From an uncultured Prevotellaceae bacterium (lineage in GTDB: Bacteria; Bacteroidota; Bacteroidia; Bacteroidales; Bacteroidaceae): DNA of 64,000 bases. The DNA lies in assembly GCA_900320045.1 (NCBI GenBank), contig ONQT01000001.1, forward strand, positions 61,527 through 125,526. Direction: 5' to 3'. Positions 7,537 to 15,751 of this stretch are shown here, piece by piece. A program made the position numbers and the translations under genes. The notes beneath the pieces were generated by a model. That model was not told where the DNA came from, did not search any database, and saw only the letters and a list, made by a program, of their open reading frames with translations. Positions within the stretch are counted from its first letter, which is position 1; the number at the start of each line of letters is the position of its first letter.

Positions 7537-9426
7537 TTGAAGACATTTGAAGAACTTGGTGTGAGCGAAGGGATTCGCCGAGCCATCGAAGAAATGGGGT
7601 TTGTACAGCCCATGCCTGTACAAGAGGAGGTAATACCTTATTTGTTAGGAAACAAGAACGACGTGATAGCACTGGCCCAGACGGGCACGGGCAAGACGGC
7701 GGCGTTCGGCATACCCGTGTTGCAACGCATAGCAGAGAAGCCCCGCCCGCAGCTGGGCGAGATAGGCCGCGGCATTCCACTGGCTCTTGTGCTGGCGCCG
7801 ACGCGTGAGCTGTGCCTGCAGATTGCCGACGACATGCGCGACTTTGCCAAATACCTGGACGGCATACACATCGAGGCGGTCTATGGCGGTGCATCGATAG
7901 AACAGCAGATTCGCGCCCTGCGCAAAGGGGTACAGGTCGTCGTGGCAACGCCGGGCCGACTCATTGACCTGATGAAGCGCGGCGTGGCACAGCTGGACGA
8001 CGTGCAGAACGTGGTGCTGGACGAGGCCGACGAGATGCTGAACATGGGATTCCAGGAGAGCATCGACGCCATACTGGAGGGTGTGCCCGAAAACCGTAAC
8101 ACGCTGCTCTTCTCGGCCACCATGAGCCGCGACATCGAGCGCATTGCCAAGGGATACCTGCACGACTACAAGGAAATCGTGGTGGGCAGCCGCAACGAGG
8201 GCGCCGAGCACGTCAACCACATCTACTACATGGTGAACGCCAAGGACAAGTACCTGGCGCTGAAGCGACTGGTAGACTACTATCCGCGCATCTTCGCCAT
8301 CATCTTCTGCCGCACGAAGGTCGAGACGCAGGAGGTTGCCGACAAGCTCATCAAGGACGGCTACAACGCCGAGTCGCTGCACGGCGACCTCTCGCAGCAG
8401 CAGCGCGACCTGACCATGCAGAAGTTCCGCCAGCATACCGTGCAGCTGCTGGTGGCTACCGACGTCGCTGCCCGCGGACTGGACGTCGATGACCTGACGC
8501 ACGTCATCAACTACGGACTGCCCGACGACATCGAAAACTACACCCACCGCTCGGGTCGTACCGGCCGCGCCGGCAAGCAGGGCACGAGCCTCAGCATCGT
8601 CCACAGCCGCGAGAAGTACAAGATTCGCAACATCGAGCGCGAAATCGGCAAGCAGTTCGAACAGGGCGTCATCCCCTCGGCAGAGGAAATTTGCAAGAAA
8701 CAGCTCTACAAGGTGATGGACCAGATTGTCAAGGCAGACGTCGATGAAGAGCAGATTGCGCCCTTCCTCCAGGACATCAGCCGCTACTTCGAGTACATCG
8801 ACAAGGACGACCTCATCAAGAAAATTGTGTCTTTGGAGTTCGGCAAGTTCCTCGACTATTACAAGAACGCCCCCGAGATTGAGCCCGTCAGTTCGAAGAA
8901 AGAAGCAAGGGAGAAGCAAGGGAGAAGTAAGGGAGAAGCAAGAAGCAAGAAAGCTACACCTACCTCAGAAGTTTTTACGAAACTTTTTATTAATTTAGGC
9001 AAGAAGGACGGCTTCTACCCCGGCGAACTGATGCAGTTCCTCAACAAGAACGTCCGCGGACATGTGGAGGTGGGACATATCGACCTACTGCAGACCATGT
9101 CGTACTTCGAAGTCCCCGAGGAGGATGCCGAGCGCGTCATCAAGTACGTCAACGGCCAGACCTACAAGCGCCGCGAGGTGCGCTGCAACGACGCTGCCGA
9201 AGGCGCCCATGGCTCCAAGTCCCGTGCCCATGAGCCCCATAAGACCCATGAGACCCATGAGACCCATAAGCCCTATGAGACCCATAAGCCCTATGATTCC
9301 CACAAGCCCCACCAAAAAGAAGACTGGATGCAGTTCCTCAACCCCAAAGGCATGAAGCTAAAGGGCGACATCCCCGACTTCGAAGAAGAGGGCTGGGCTA
9401 TCCGCAAGCCCCGCAAGAAGAAATAG
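7537..9426 (+). CDS. DEAD-box ATP-dependent RNA helicase with DbpA-type RNA-binding domain
   Basis: 629 residues from a TTG at 7537 (MKTFEELGV, where family similarity begins); a TTG two codons earlier and a GTG at 7561 are alternatives. Helicase motifs are complete: Q motif PMPVQ, AQTGTGKT, PTRELCLQ, TPGRLID, DEAD (162-165), SAT, IIFCRTK, ATDVAARGLDV and HRSGRTGRAG. A C-terminal DbpA-like domain (KKDGFYPGELMQFLNKN ... TYKRREVRC) suggests binding to structured RNA, as in CsdA/DeaD proteins acting in ribosome assembly or cold adaptation. Oddities: an 11-nt tandem repeat at ~8902-8945 encodes a Lys/Arg/Gly-rich linker before the RNA-binding domain, and a 9-nt tandem repeat at 9229-9312 encodes a His-rich tail. 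Confidence 0.93.
   Translation: MKTFEELGVSEGIRRAIEEMGFVQPMPVQEEVIPYLLGNKNDVIALAQTGTGKTAAFGIPVLQRIAEKPRPQLGEIGRGIPLALVLAPTRELCLQIADDMRDFAKYLDGIHIEAVYGGASIEQQIRALRKGVQVVVATPGRLIDLMKRGVAQLDDVQNVVLDEADEMLNMGFQESIDAILEGVPENRNTLLFSATMSRDIERIAKGYLHDYKEIVVGSRNEGAEHVNHIYYMVNAKDKYLALKRLVDYYPRIFAIIFCRTKVETQEVADKLIKDGYNAESLHGDLSQQQRDLTMQKFRQHTVQLLVATDVAARGLDVDDLTHVINYGLPDDIENYTHRSGRTGRAGKQGTSLSIVHSREKYKIRNIEREIGKQFEQGVIPSAEEICKKQLYKVMDQIVKADVDEEQIAPFLQDISRYFEYIDKDDLIKKIVSLEFGKFLDYYKNAPEIEPVSSKKEAREKQGRSKGEARSKKATPTSEVFTKLFINLGKKDGFYPGELMQFLNKNVRGHVEVGHIDLLQTMSYFEVPEEDAERVIKYVNGQTYKRREVRCNDAAEGAHGSKSRAHEPHKTHETHETHKPYETHKPYDSHKPHQKEDWMQFLNPKGMKLKGDIPDFEEEGWAIRKPRKKK
8902..8945 (+). repeat. 11-nt tandem repeat inside the helicase gene
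   Basis: Units GAAGCAAGGGA, GAAGCAAGGGA, GAAGTAAGGGA and a partial GAAGCAAG follow one another. Because 11 is not a multiple of 3, the reading frame shifts through the unit. The product is a basic, low-complexity linker between the helicase core and the RNA-binding domain. Confidence 0.85.
9229..9312 (+). repeat. 9-nt tandem repeat encoding a (H/Y)(E/K)(T/P) tail in the helicase
   Basis: About 9.3 copies of [CAT/TAT][GAG/AAG][ACC/CCC] give the tripeptides HEP, HKT, HET, HET, HKP, YET, HKP, YDS and HKP. The copy number could vary without frameshift. Confidence 0.9.
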
Positions 9427-9444
9427 AAACCACGCCTTCTGACA

Positions 9445-9484
9445 AAATAACCCGCCCTTATTCAGCGATAAGGGCGGGTTATTT
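9445..9484. terminator. Bidirectional intrinsic terminator
   Basis: A perfect 16-bp stem (9445-9460 with 9469-9484; GC core CCCGCCC/GGGCGGG) has A-rich and T-rich ends, so it can terminate both the helicase transcript (plus) and the dipeptidyl-peptidase transcript (minus). It lies between the two convergent stop codons. Confidence 0.92.
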
Positions 9485-9503
9485 GATAGGAGTGTGCGGT
9501 TGG

Positions 9504-11630
9504 CTATCGGGCATTGATCTCCTTGAGCAGTCGGTCTGCGTGTCCCCAGCGATCCATGAGGTACAGCATGTAGCGCACGTCGACGTTGATGGTGCGGGCC
9601 AGTTGACGGTCGAAGAAGATGTCGCTGGCCAGCGAGTCCCAGTTGCCGTCGAAAGCCAGACCAAGCAGTTCGCCCTTGCCGTTGAAGATAGGTGAGCCGC
9701 TGTTGCCGCCCGTAATGTCATTATTGGACAGGAAGCACAACTGCAGGGTTCCCGTCAACGGATCGGCATACTTTCCGAAGTTCTTCTCTGCCATCAGCTC
9801 GTGCATGACGGGCTCGGCAAAGTATTCGACGTTCTTGTCTGCCTCCTGCATCTTCTCCCACAACGAACGAGCTGTGGTGTAGTAGCCCGAGGGGCGTCCG
9901 CTCAACGAGTATTCACCTACCTGACCATAGGTCATGCGCATGGTGAAGTTGGCATCGGAGTAGTTAGGCATGTCCTGCTCCATGCGCAGCACGGCAGCAC
10001 ATAGGAACTGCTCCTGCTGCTGGATGGCTTCACGAAGGGGAACGATGGCACTGTTAATTTCGTGCATCGTTTCCTGAATGTCAAGACCATACTGTACACC
10101 AAGGTCTTTCTTATAGCTCTTCTTGTTGAAATACAGGCGCTTGCCGCTCTTCATCAGTATCGACTTTTCGTAGAGGGCATTGACGTAGGCGGTATAGTCG
10201 CCGTGGAACTTCTCGTCGATGGTCTGATAGAAAGCGGGCAAATACTTCTTGTCAGTGACCTGCTGGCGATAGTTACGAATGAGTGTCGTGAGCAGTTCGC
10301 AGTCGGTAGCCTGGTCCCACTCCTTGCTGTTGTCATCGAAGACGATATACTGCTTCTTGGGCTTGTCTGCCGGACCCTCGACCTTCTTGCCCCAGTTGCT
10401 TCGCCAGGCACGCGTCGTCACCTCGTCGTCGAAACTGAAGAACGTCTCGCGGAACAAGGTACGGATACGTGTCAGCATCATGCGCTTCTGGTAGAGAGAC
10501 TGCAGGGTATCGAAGTTCAGGCGGCTGAGATTGGTACCCTTGACGACCGTGGCGGTGTCCATCCACTGACGGATGCGGGCCTCGAACTGTTGTTTCTGCT
10601 GGATGAGTCCGATGGAGTCAATGCACTTGTTCATGCCAATGCTGTTCTTCCAGTAGTTGCTGGAGTGGGCATACTTCGACTCATACATGATACGGACGGC
10701 CTCTGAAGCCCGCATGTGACTGAGCATCACCTTCTGCTTCACCTCACGAACCTGCACTCGCGGCGTGTTGATGGCATCGCGACGCTCCTGGATGCCATAG
10801 CTGCTCAGGTAGCGACTGGTAGATCCAGGGTAGCCCATAATCATGGCGAAGTCGCCAGGCTTATAACCCTGCAGGGAGACGGGAGCCCACGAAGCGGGAT
10901 GGTAGGGAACATTATCCTTCGAGTACTTGGCGGGGCCGTTGGTCTTGGGGTCGGCATAGATGCGGAATACAGAGTAGTCGCACGTCTGGCGCGGCCACAT
11001 CCAGTTGTCGGTCTCGCCACCGTACTTACCCATCGACTTCGGCACGGTGAACACCAGGCGCACATCCTCGAAGTCGCGATAGGTGGTCAGGTAATACTTG
11101 TTACCCTCATAGAAGGGCTTCACCTCAACACGCAGGGTAGAATCCTGCTGGCGCATACGCTTCTGCCAGGCATTCTCGATGCTATCCACGATAGCACTAA
11201 TATCCGACATGCCCTTGCCTTCCAGCTGCGGCATGATGGAGTCGGTAACGTCCTTCTGTTCTATCATGAAACTGACGAAGAGGTCTTCGTTAGGCAACTC
11301 TTCCTCATAGCTCTTGGCATAGAAGCCGTTCAGCATGTAGTCATGCTCAACGGTAGAGTGCTTGCGGATGGCGTCGAAGCCACAGTGGTGGTTGGTAAAC
11401 ACCAAGCCGTTGGGCGATACCACGACACCCGAGCAATAGCCGCCGAAGTTAATCACGGCATTCTTGACGGCATGGTCACTCTGGTACAGCTGCTCCATAG
11501 GCAACTGGAAACCATACTGCTGCATCTGCTGATAGACGGCTGTGGGCAGGTTATAGAGGGTCCACATGCCCTCGTCAGCGTGTGCTCCGAGTGCACACAG
11601 ACTCATCAAAGTTAAGAGTAGCTTTTTCAT
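9504..11630 (-). CDS. S46-family dipeptidyl-peptidase, DPP7-type
   Basis: 708 residues with a signal peptide ending near AHA-DEG (18/19), so exported to the periplasm. The chymotrypsin-like S46 active site is visible: His81/82 in LVFTNHHCGF and Ser644 in TGGNSGSPIF. The specificity position after the serine is Gly662 (AFDGNWD). In characterised S46 enzymes Gly marks DPP7 (hydrophobic P1) while Arg marks DPP11 (Asp/Glu P1). It releases dipeptides from oligopeptides for uptake, typical of asaccharolytic or peptide-using Bacteroidota. It is last in a minus-strand run with the flippase 12 nt upstream; the common terminator follows. Confidence 0.93.
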   Translation of the reverse strand: MKKLLLTLMSLCALGAHADEGMWTLYNLPTAVYQQMQQYGFQLPMEQLYQSDHAVKNAVINFGGYCSGVVVSPNGLVFTNHHCGFDAIRKHSTVEHDYMLNGFYAKSYEEELPNEDLFVSFMIEQKDVTDSIMPQLEGKGMSDISAIVDSIENAWQKRMRQQDSTLRVEVKPFYEGNKYYLTTYRDFEDVRLVFTVPKSMGKYGGETDNWMWPRQTCDYSVFRIYADPKTNGPAKYSKDNVPYHPASWAPVSLQGYKPGDFAMIMGYPGSTSRYLSSYGIQERRDAINTPRVQVREVKQKVMLSHMRASEAVRIMYESKYAHSSNYWKNSIGMNKCIDSIGLIQQKQQFEARIRQWMDTATVVKGTNLSRLNFDTLQSLYQKRMMLTRIRTLFRETFFSFDDEVTTRAWRSNWGKKVEGPADKPKKQYIVFDDNSKEWDQATDCELLTTLIRNYRQQVTDKKYLPAFYQTIDEKFHGDYTAYVNALYEKSILMKSGKRLYFNKKSYKKDLGVQYGLDIQETMHEINSAIVPLREAIQQQEQFLCAAVLRMEQDMPNYSDANFTMRMTYGQVGEYSLSGRPSGYYTTARSLWEKMQEADKNVEYFAEPVMHELMAEKNFGKYADPLTGTLQLCFLSNNDITGGNSGSPIFNGKGELLGLAFDGNWDSLASDIFFDRQLARTINVDVRYMLYLMDRWGHADRLLKEINAR

Positions 11631-11642
11631 ATAGTATCTTGA

Positions 11643-13091
11643 TTATTGACGGAAATATTTGCCGATGACGGGCAGTTTGCTTAGGGGCAGGTCACGACGG
11701 ACGACGATAGCTGCGAAGAGCAGAATCAACAACGTGTTGAGTCCTAACGACAGCACGACCGGTAGCTCGTGGCTGGCACCACGCATAGAGAAGAACAGGA
11801 CAATGGCCAACACCACATAGAGCGCAATATCCTTCATCGGATAGTTGAGGGGATAGTACTTTTGTCCCACGAAATAACTGGCGAGCATGGCAACGCCATA
11901 TCCGGCAAAGCCTCCCCAGGCACAAGCCATGTAGCCATAGCGCGGCACGAAGATGATGTTAACCAGCAGCAGCACGGCACAACCGATACCCGAGAAGATG
12001 GCGCCCCAGATGGTTTTGTCGATGACTTTATACCAGAACGACAGGTTGAAGTAGATGCCCATCATGATTTCTGCAGCCATGACGATGGGGACGACCTTCA
12101 GACCTACCCAGTAGTCGGAATTGCGGACGATATATTTCAGCAGGTCAATGTAACCAACCACAATCAGAAAAGCCAGCAGGGTAAAGATGATGAAGTACTT
12201 CATCGCCTTCGTGTACATCTCATGCTGGTCTTTGTCCTTGATGCCTGCAAAGACGATGGGCTCGTAGGCAAAACGGAAAGCCTGCGTAATCATCGCCATA
12301 ATCATGGCAATCTTCGAGCAGGCTCCATAAATGCCCAACTGCGAACGCATGTCACTACCCTCATAGATGTAAGGAAACAGCATCTTATCGGCCGTCTGGT
12401 TCAGAATACCGGCAATGCCCAGCACGAGGATGGGCCACGAATAGTTGAGCATGGTGCGCAGCAACTTGGTGTCGAGTCTCCAGCGGAAGCCAGTGTATTC
12501 GGTTAACAGACAGATGGCAAGCATCACCGTACATACCAGGTTGATATAGAATACATAACCCACATCCTTGCCGTCCATGAAATAGAAGTAGATGAGATTC
12601 AGCAGGATGGTCACCATAATGTTTAACAACTTGAGGGCTGCAAACTTGATGGCCTTGCGCTGCTGACGCAAGTGGGCAAAGGGGATGCACAGGAAGGCAT
12701 CAATAGCTATCGTGACAGCCATCACACCAACATAGTCAGGATGGTCGCCATAACCCATCAACCGACTGATAGGTGACAGCAATGCCAATACCACCACGGT
12801 AAACAACAGCGAGATAGAACCGACGGCAATCAGTGTGGTGCCGTAGACGGTCTCCGAGTCGGTGTGCGTCTTGTTGGTAAAGCGGAAATAGGTTGTCTCC
12901 ATGCCAAACGTCAATATCACCAACACCAGCGCCACATAGGCATAGATGTTGGTAATGACGCCGTAGGCTCCGCTGGCAGCAGAGAACTGTGCTGTATAGA
13001 GCGGTACCAGCAGATAGTTCAGAAAGCGTCCTATGATGCTGGACATACCGTAGATGGCGGTATCCTTAAAGATGGTTTTTAGCTTCTCCAT
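11643..13091 (-). CDS. Polysaccharide biosynthesis / oligosaccharide flippase-family membrane protein (MOP superfamily)
   Basis: 482 residues with about 12-14 hydrophobic segments. It starts MEKLKTIFKDTAIYGMSSII, the usual N-terminus of Wzx/RfbX-type flippases. Members flip undecaprenyl-linked glycans across the inner membrane. No glycosyltransferase cluster is nearby, so it is not tied to a visible O-antigen or capsule locus and may serve a general glycan. It lies between the nucleoside-gate transporter and DPP7 in an apparent operon. Confidence 0.85.
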   Translation of the reverse strand: MEKLKTIFKDTAIYGMSSIIGRFLNYLLVPLYTAQFSAASGAYGVITNIYAYVALVLVILTFGMETTYFRFTNKTHTDSETVYGTTLIAVGSISLLFTVVVLALLSPISRLMGYGDHPDYVGVMAVTIAIDAFLCIPFAHLRQQRKAIKFAALKLLNIMVTILLNLIYFYFMDGKDVGYVFYINLVCTVMLAICLLTEYTGFRWRLDTKLLRTMLNYSWPILVLGIAGILNQTADKMLFPYIYEGSDMRSQLGIYGACSKIAMIMAMITQAFRFAYEPIVFAGIKDKDQHEMYTKAMKYFIIFTLLAFLIVVGYIDLLKYIVRNSDYWVGLKVVPIVMAAEIMMGIYFNLSFWYKVIDKTIWGAIFSGIGCAVLLLVNIIFVPRYGYMACAWGGFAGYGVAMLASYFVGQKYYPLNYPMKDIALYVVLAIVLFFSMRGASHELPVVLSLGLNTLLILLFAAIVVRRDLPLSKLPVIGKYFRQ

Positions 13092-13140
13092 GAGAGGTTA
13101 TTTCGATCATTCGACATTTCGGTAAATCGATATTTCGACA
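13092..13140. repeat. Operon spacer, family 2 (TTTCGATATTTCG type)
   Basis: The 49-nt gap is made of repeated TTTCGAT, TTCGACATTTCGG and ATATTTCGACATT words. The same words recur in the ftsA-ftsZ gap at 33998-34079 and, inverted, at 51702-51720. Confidence 0.65.
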
Positions 13141-14373
13141 TTACGCAAAGAACATATAGCATATCGCTATGGCAGCAATGATACCGGCCAAGTCAGCCAA
13201 CAGTCCGCAGCTGACGGCATGACGGGTATTCTTAATACCCACGGAACCGAAATACACCGCTAAGATATAAAAGGTGGTATCCGTCGAACCCTGGAAGACG
13301 CACGACAGGCGACCTACGAAGGAGTCTGCGCCGTAGGTCGTCATTGCATCGACCATCATACCACGGGCTCCGCTGCCCGAGAGGGGTTTCATCAGCGCCG
13401 TCGGCATGGCATCGACCCACTGGGCATCCACGCCCAAAGCCGCTACACCATTACTGATGCCGCCGATGAGCATATCCATAGCACCCGAGGCACGGAACAC
13501 GCCGATGGCGACGAGGATAGCAACGAGATAGGGAATGATGCGCACTGCCGTGGTAAAACCATCCTTAGCACCCTCGATAAAGGCTTCGTAGACGTTGACC
13601 TTCTTACGCACACCGGCCACGATAAAGCCAGTGATAATGGACATCAGCAGGATGTTGGCAACGGTAGTACTAACCTTGTTCATCGAGTCGCCGTCCAACT
13701 GCGAGAAGCCCCAGATAATACCTGAGACTGCGAGGCAGGCGCCACCCAGAGTGAGCAGCATGGTGCGGTTCAGCAGGTTGATGCGCTGGAAGAGGGAGGT
13801 GATGATAACACCCGCCAATGTCGAGAAGAACGTCGCCAGCAGAATGGGAATGAAGATGTCCGTAGGCTGTGCAGCACCCATCTGGGCGCGATATACCATG
13901 ATGCTGACAGGGATGAGCGTCAGTCCGCTGGTGTTCAGCACCAAGAACATAATCATGGGGTTCGATGCCGTCTCCTTCTCCTTGTTCAGCTCCTGCATCT
14001 GCTCCATGGCTTTCAGGCCCAGAGGCGTAGCGGCATTGTCCAAGCCCAGCATGTTGGCGGCAATGTTCATGAAGATGCTGCCCGTCACGGGGTGACCCTT
14101 GGGAATGTCGGGGAAGAGCTTACAAAACACCGGCGACAGCAGACGGGCCAGCACATTGACCACCCCACCCTTTTCGCCAACTTTCATCACACCCATCCAG
14201 AGTGACAGCACACCCGTCAGACCCAACGAAATCTCGAACGCTGTCTTCGACGACGAGAACGTAGAGTCCATCATAGCGGGAAACACGTCGAAGTCGCCCA
14301 TCACCACCAGCTTAACCAATGCAATGACAAAGGCGACGACAAAAAATCCTATCCAAATGTAGTTCAGTACCAT
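13141..14373 (-). CDS. Nucleoside-recognition (Gate) domain membrane protein, SpmA/SpmB-like fusion
   Basis: 410 residues from the ATG at 14373 (MVLNYIWIGFFVVAFVIALV). A longer in-frame start at 14577 would cross this gene's own promoter and is rejected. Two Gate-type modules lie in tandem (MNIAANMLGLDNAATPLG and a second with KPLSGSGARGMMVDAM), as in fused SpmA-SpmB proteins. Many hydrophobic segments place it in the inner membrane. The transported compound is unknown, and the sporulation name reflects homologues only. It leads the flippase-DPP7 run. Confidence 0.85.
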   Translation of the reverse strand: MVLNYIWIGFFVVAFVIALVKLVVMGDFDVFPAMMDSTFSSSKTAFEISLGLTGVLSLWMGVMKVGEKGGVVNVLARLLSPVFCKLFPDIPKGHPVTGSIFMNIAANMLGLDNAATPLGLKAMEQMQELNKEKETASNPMIMFLVLNTSGLTLIPVSIMVYRAQMGAAQPTDIFIPILLATFFSTLAGVIITSLFQRINLLNRTMLLTLGGACLAVSGIIWGFSQLDGDSMNKVSTTVANILLMSIITGFIVAGVRKKVNVYEAFIEGAKDGFTTAVRIIPYLVAILVAIGVFRASGAMDMLIGGISNGVAALGVDAQWVDAMPTALMKPLSGSGARGMMVDAMTTYGADSFVGRLSCVFQGSTDTTFYILAVYFGSVGIKNTRHAVSCGLLADLAGIIAAIAICYMFFA

Positions 14374-14381
14374 AATTGGAT

Positions 14382-14413
14382 GCAAAGGTACAAAATAATT
14401 GATAACTGACAAT
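14382..14413 (-). promoter_or_regulatory. Promoter of the Gate-protein/flippase/DPP7 operon
   Basis: On the minus strand: ATTG (14413-14410; consensus TTTG), a 20-nt spacer and a perfect TACCTTTG (14389-14382), 8 nt before the ATG at 14373. This again implies a very short leader. Confidence 0.65.
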
Positions 14414-14452
14414 TCTTTTTCTAAAATAATTGATATCTGATAATTCTTTTCT
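14392..14452. repeat. Tandem direct repeat (~31 nt x 2) in a divergent promoter region
   Basis: AAAATAATTGATAACTGACA... at 14392-14422 is followed by AAAATAATTGATATCTGATA... at 14423-14452. They differ by a few substitutions and one T. The left copy overlaps the -33 region of the minus-strand operon. Confidence 0.75.
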
Positions 14453-14494
14453 AAGAAAAGTGTGGCGTTGCAATGATAATTGATAAATAATTTG

Positions 14495-14502
14495 TAAATT
14501 TG
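14495..14502 (+). promoter_or_regulatory. manA: -7 element of manA
   Basis: TAAATTTG matches TAnnTTTG and lies 28 nt before the manA ATG. No good TTTG occurs at the standard distance upstream. Confidence 0.55.
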
Positions 14503-14530
14503 CAGGCAGATAACCTTAAGAGAGATCAAT

Positions 14531-15622
14531 ATGACGCTATATCCATTGCTTTTCCAACCCAATCTGCATCCCGTCATCTGGGGTGGTAGTAGGTTGTGCA
14601 GCTACAAAGGCCTGTCTCCGCAGGACGAGCCCATCGGCGAGAGCTGGGAGGTCAGTGCCGTACCCACCAGTACAAGCATCATCAGTAACGGACCACTGGC
14701 CGGCCAGTTGCTTACCGACGTCATCCGCCAAGCTCCTGCCGAGATGTTAGGCAAGGCCGTCAACGAGCAGTACCACGGACAAATGCCCCTGCTGGTGAAG
14801 TTCATCGATGCCCAGAAGGACCTGAGCATCCAGGTGCACCCCAATGACGAGATGGCACAGCGCGAGCACGGCAAGATGGGCAAGAGCGAGATGTGGTATA
14901 TCATCGATGCCAAGCCAGGCAGTTACCTGTATGCCGGCTTCAGCAAGAGCATCACGCCCGAGGAGTATAAGGAGCACATCCGCAACAATACCATCACCGA
15001 CGTGCTGGCGCGCCACGAGGTGGCTCCCGGTGACGTGTTCTATCTGCCGGCGGGCCGTGTGCACGCCATCGGCGCTGGCATCTTCCTGGCCGAGGTGCAA
15101 CAGTCGAGCGACGTCACCTACCGCATCTACGACTACAACCGCCCGGGCATGGACGGTAAGCCCCGCGAACTGCACACCGAGTTGGCAGCACAGGCGCTGG
15201 ACTATCGCGTAGAAGCCGACTACCGCACATCGTATAGCGACAAACTGAACAAGGCCAATCTGGTCATTGACTCCCCCTACTTCACCATCCGCGTCACGGA
15301 GCTGACATCGGCCTTCCATCGCAATCTGATGAAATACGACAGCTTTGTGGTCTGCATGTGCCTGCAGGGCGACTGCCAGGTGCGCATTCGTCCTAACGCA
15401 GCCCTCAACGCTAACTCCCTCGCCTTAGGAGAGGGCCGGGGTGAGGTCTCACCTCATGAAATCACCCTGCCCCACGGCCATAGCTGTCTGATTCCGGCAG
15501 CTATTGCAGACTACGACGTGGTGCCGATGACGGGCAAGACGAAAGTCCTCGAGGCTTTCATCAACAACCTCGACACCTCGCTAACGGGCAAGATTACCCG
15601 TTTCCTGCACATCGGAGCATAA
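14531..15622 (+). CDS. manA: Class I mannose-6-phosphate isomerase
   Basis: 363 residues. It interconverts fructose-6-phosphate and mannose-6-phosphate, feeding GDP-sugar synthesis or mannose catabolism in the cytoplasm. The zinc ligands are in place: Gln101 and His103 (SIQVHPND), Glu120 (GKSEMWYI) and His178 (LPAGRVHAIG), with Arg198 in TYRIYDY. Around residues 288-308 there is an insert, NANSLALGEGRGEV, in the C-terminal beta domain. It is encoded by a GC-rich short palindrome at ~15411-15447, not by normal family sequence. It lies away from the active site, so the enzyme is probably functional. The gene stands alone between two minus-strand units. Confidence 0.94.
   Translation: MTLYPLLFQPNLHPVIWGGSRLCSYKGLSPQDEPIGESWEVSAVPTSTSIISNGPLAGQLLTDVIRQAPAEMLGKAVNEQYHGQMPLLVKFIDAQKDLSIQVHPNDEMAQREHGKMGKSEMWYIIDAKPGSYLYAGFSKSITPEEYKEHIRNNTITDVLARHEVAPGDVFYLPAGRVHAIGAGIFLAEVQQSSDVTYRIYDYNRPGMDGKPRELHTELAAQALDYRVEADYRTSYSDKLNKANLVIDSPYFTIRVTELTSAFHRNLMKYDSFVVCMCLQGDCQVRIRPNAALNANSLALGEGRGEVSPHEITLPHGHSCLIPAAIADYDVVPMTGKTKVLEAFINNLDTSLTGKITRFLHIGA
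15411..15447 (+). repeat. GC-rich palindromic element inserted in-frame in manA
   Basis: CTCCCTCGCCTTAGGAGAGGG followed by CCGGGGTGAGGT contains the inverted arms CCCTC/GAGGG. It is translated as SLALGEGRGEV. Similar short GC-rich palindromes encoding LSxGEGxGV-like peptides occur, from memory, in many Bacteroidota proteins. Confidence 0.65.
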
Positions 15623-15640
15623 CGCAAACAACGCTAGTCG

Positions 15641-15682
15641 TCTGCTTCAGCGATGCGTATTATCCGCTTCGGCGACGCGTAA
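15641..15682. repeat. Imperfect 20-nt direct repeat after manA
   Basis: TCTGCTTCAGCGATGCGTAT (15641-15660) and TCCGCTTCGGCGACGCGTAA (15663-15682) match at 16 of 20 positions, with a 22-nt period. They lie between the manA stop and the shared terminator. Confidence 0.6.
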
Positions 15683-15690
15683 AAACCAAA

Positions 15691-15719
15691 GAGGGCGCCT
15701 ACATCACGCAGGCGCCCTC
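15691..15719. terminator. Intrinsic terminator between manA and the first LruC gene
   Basis: A perfect 10-bp stem GAGGGCGCCT/AGGCGCCCTC with a 9-nt loop. On the minus strand it is followed by TTTGGTTTTTA. It is identical in stem and loop to the element at 17885-17913 after the paralogous gene. Confidence 0.82.
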
Positions 15720-15751
15720 CTTCTAATTTAAAGTTTTATGTTGGGTTGATA

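Noticed and set aside
7645-8919. 424-codon open frame on the minus strand
   Set aside because: It lies wholly opposite the DEAD-box helicase, whose motifs are complete. The predicted product is a Val/Leu/His-rich mirror of a high-GC coding frame with no family features.
14374-14577. 68-residue N-terminal extension of the Gate-domain protein
   Set aside because: It would run through the gene's own TACCTTTG promoter and overlap manA. The hydrophobic start at 14373 fits the family.
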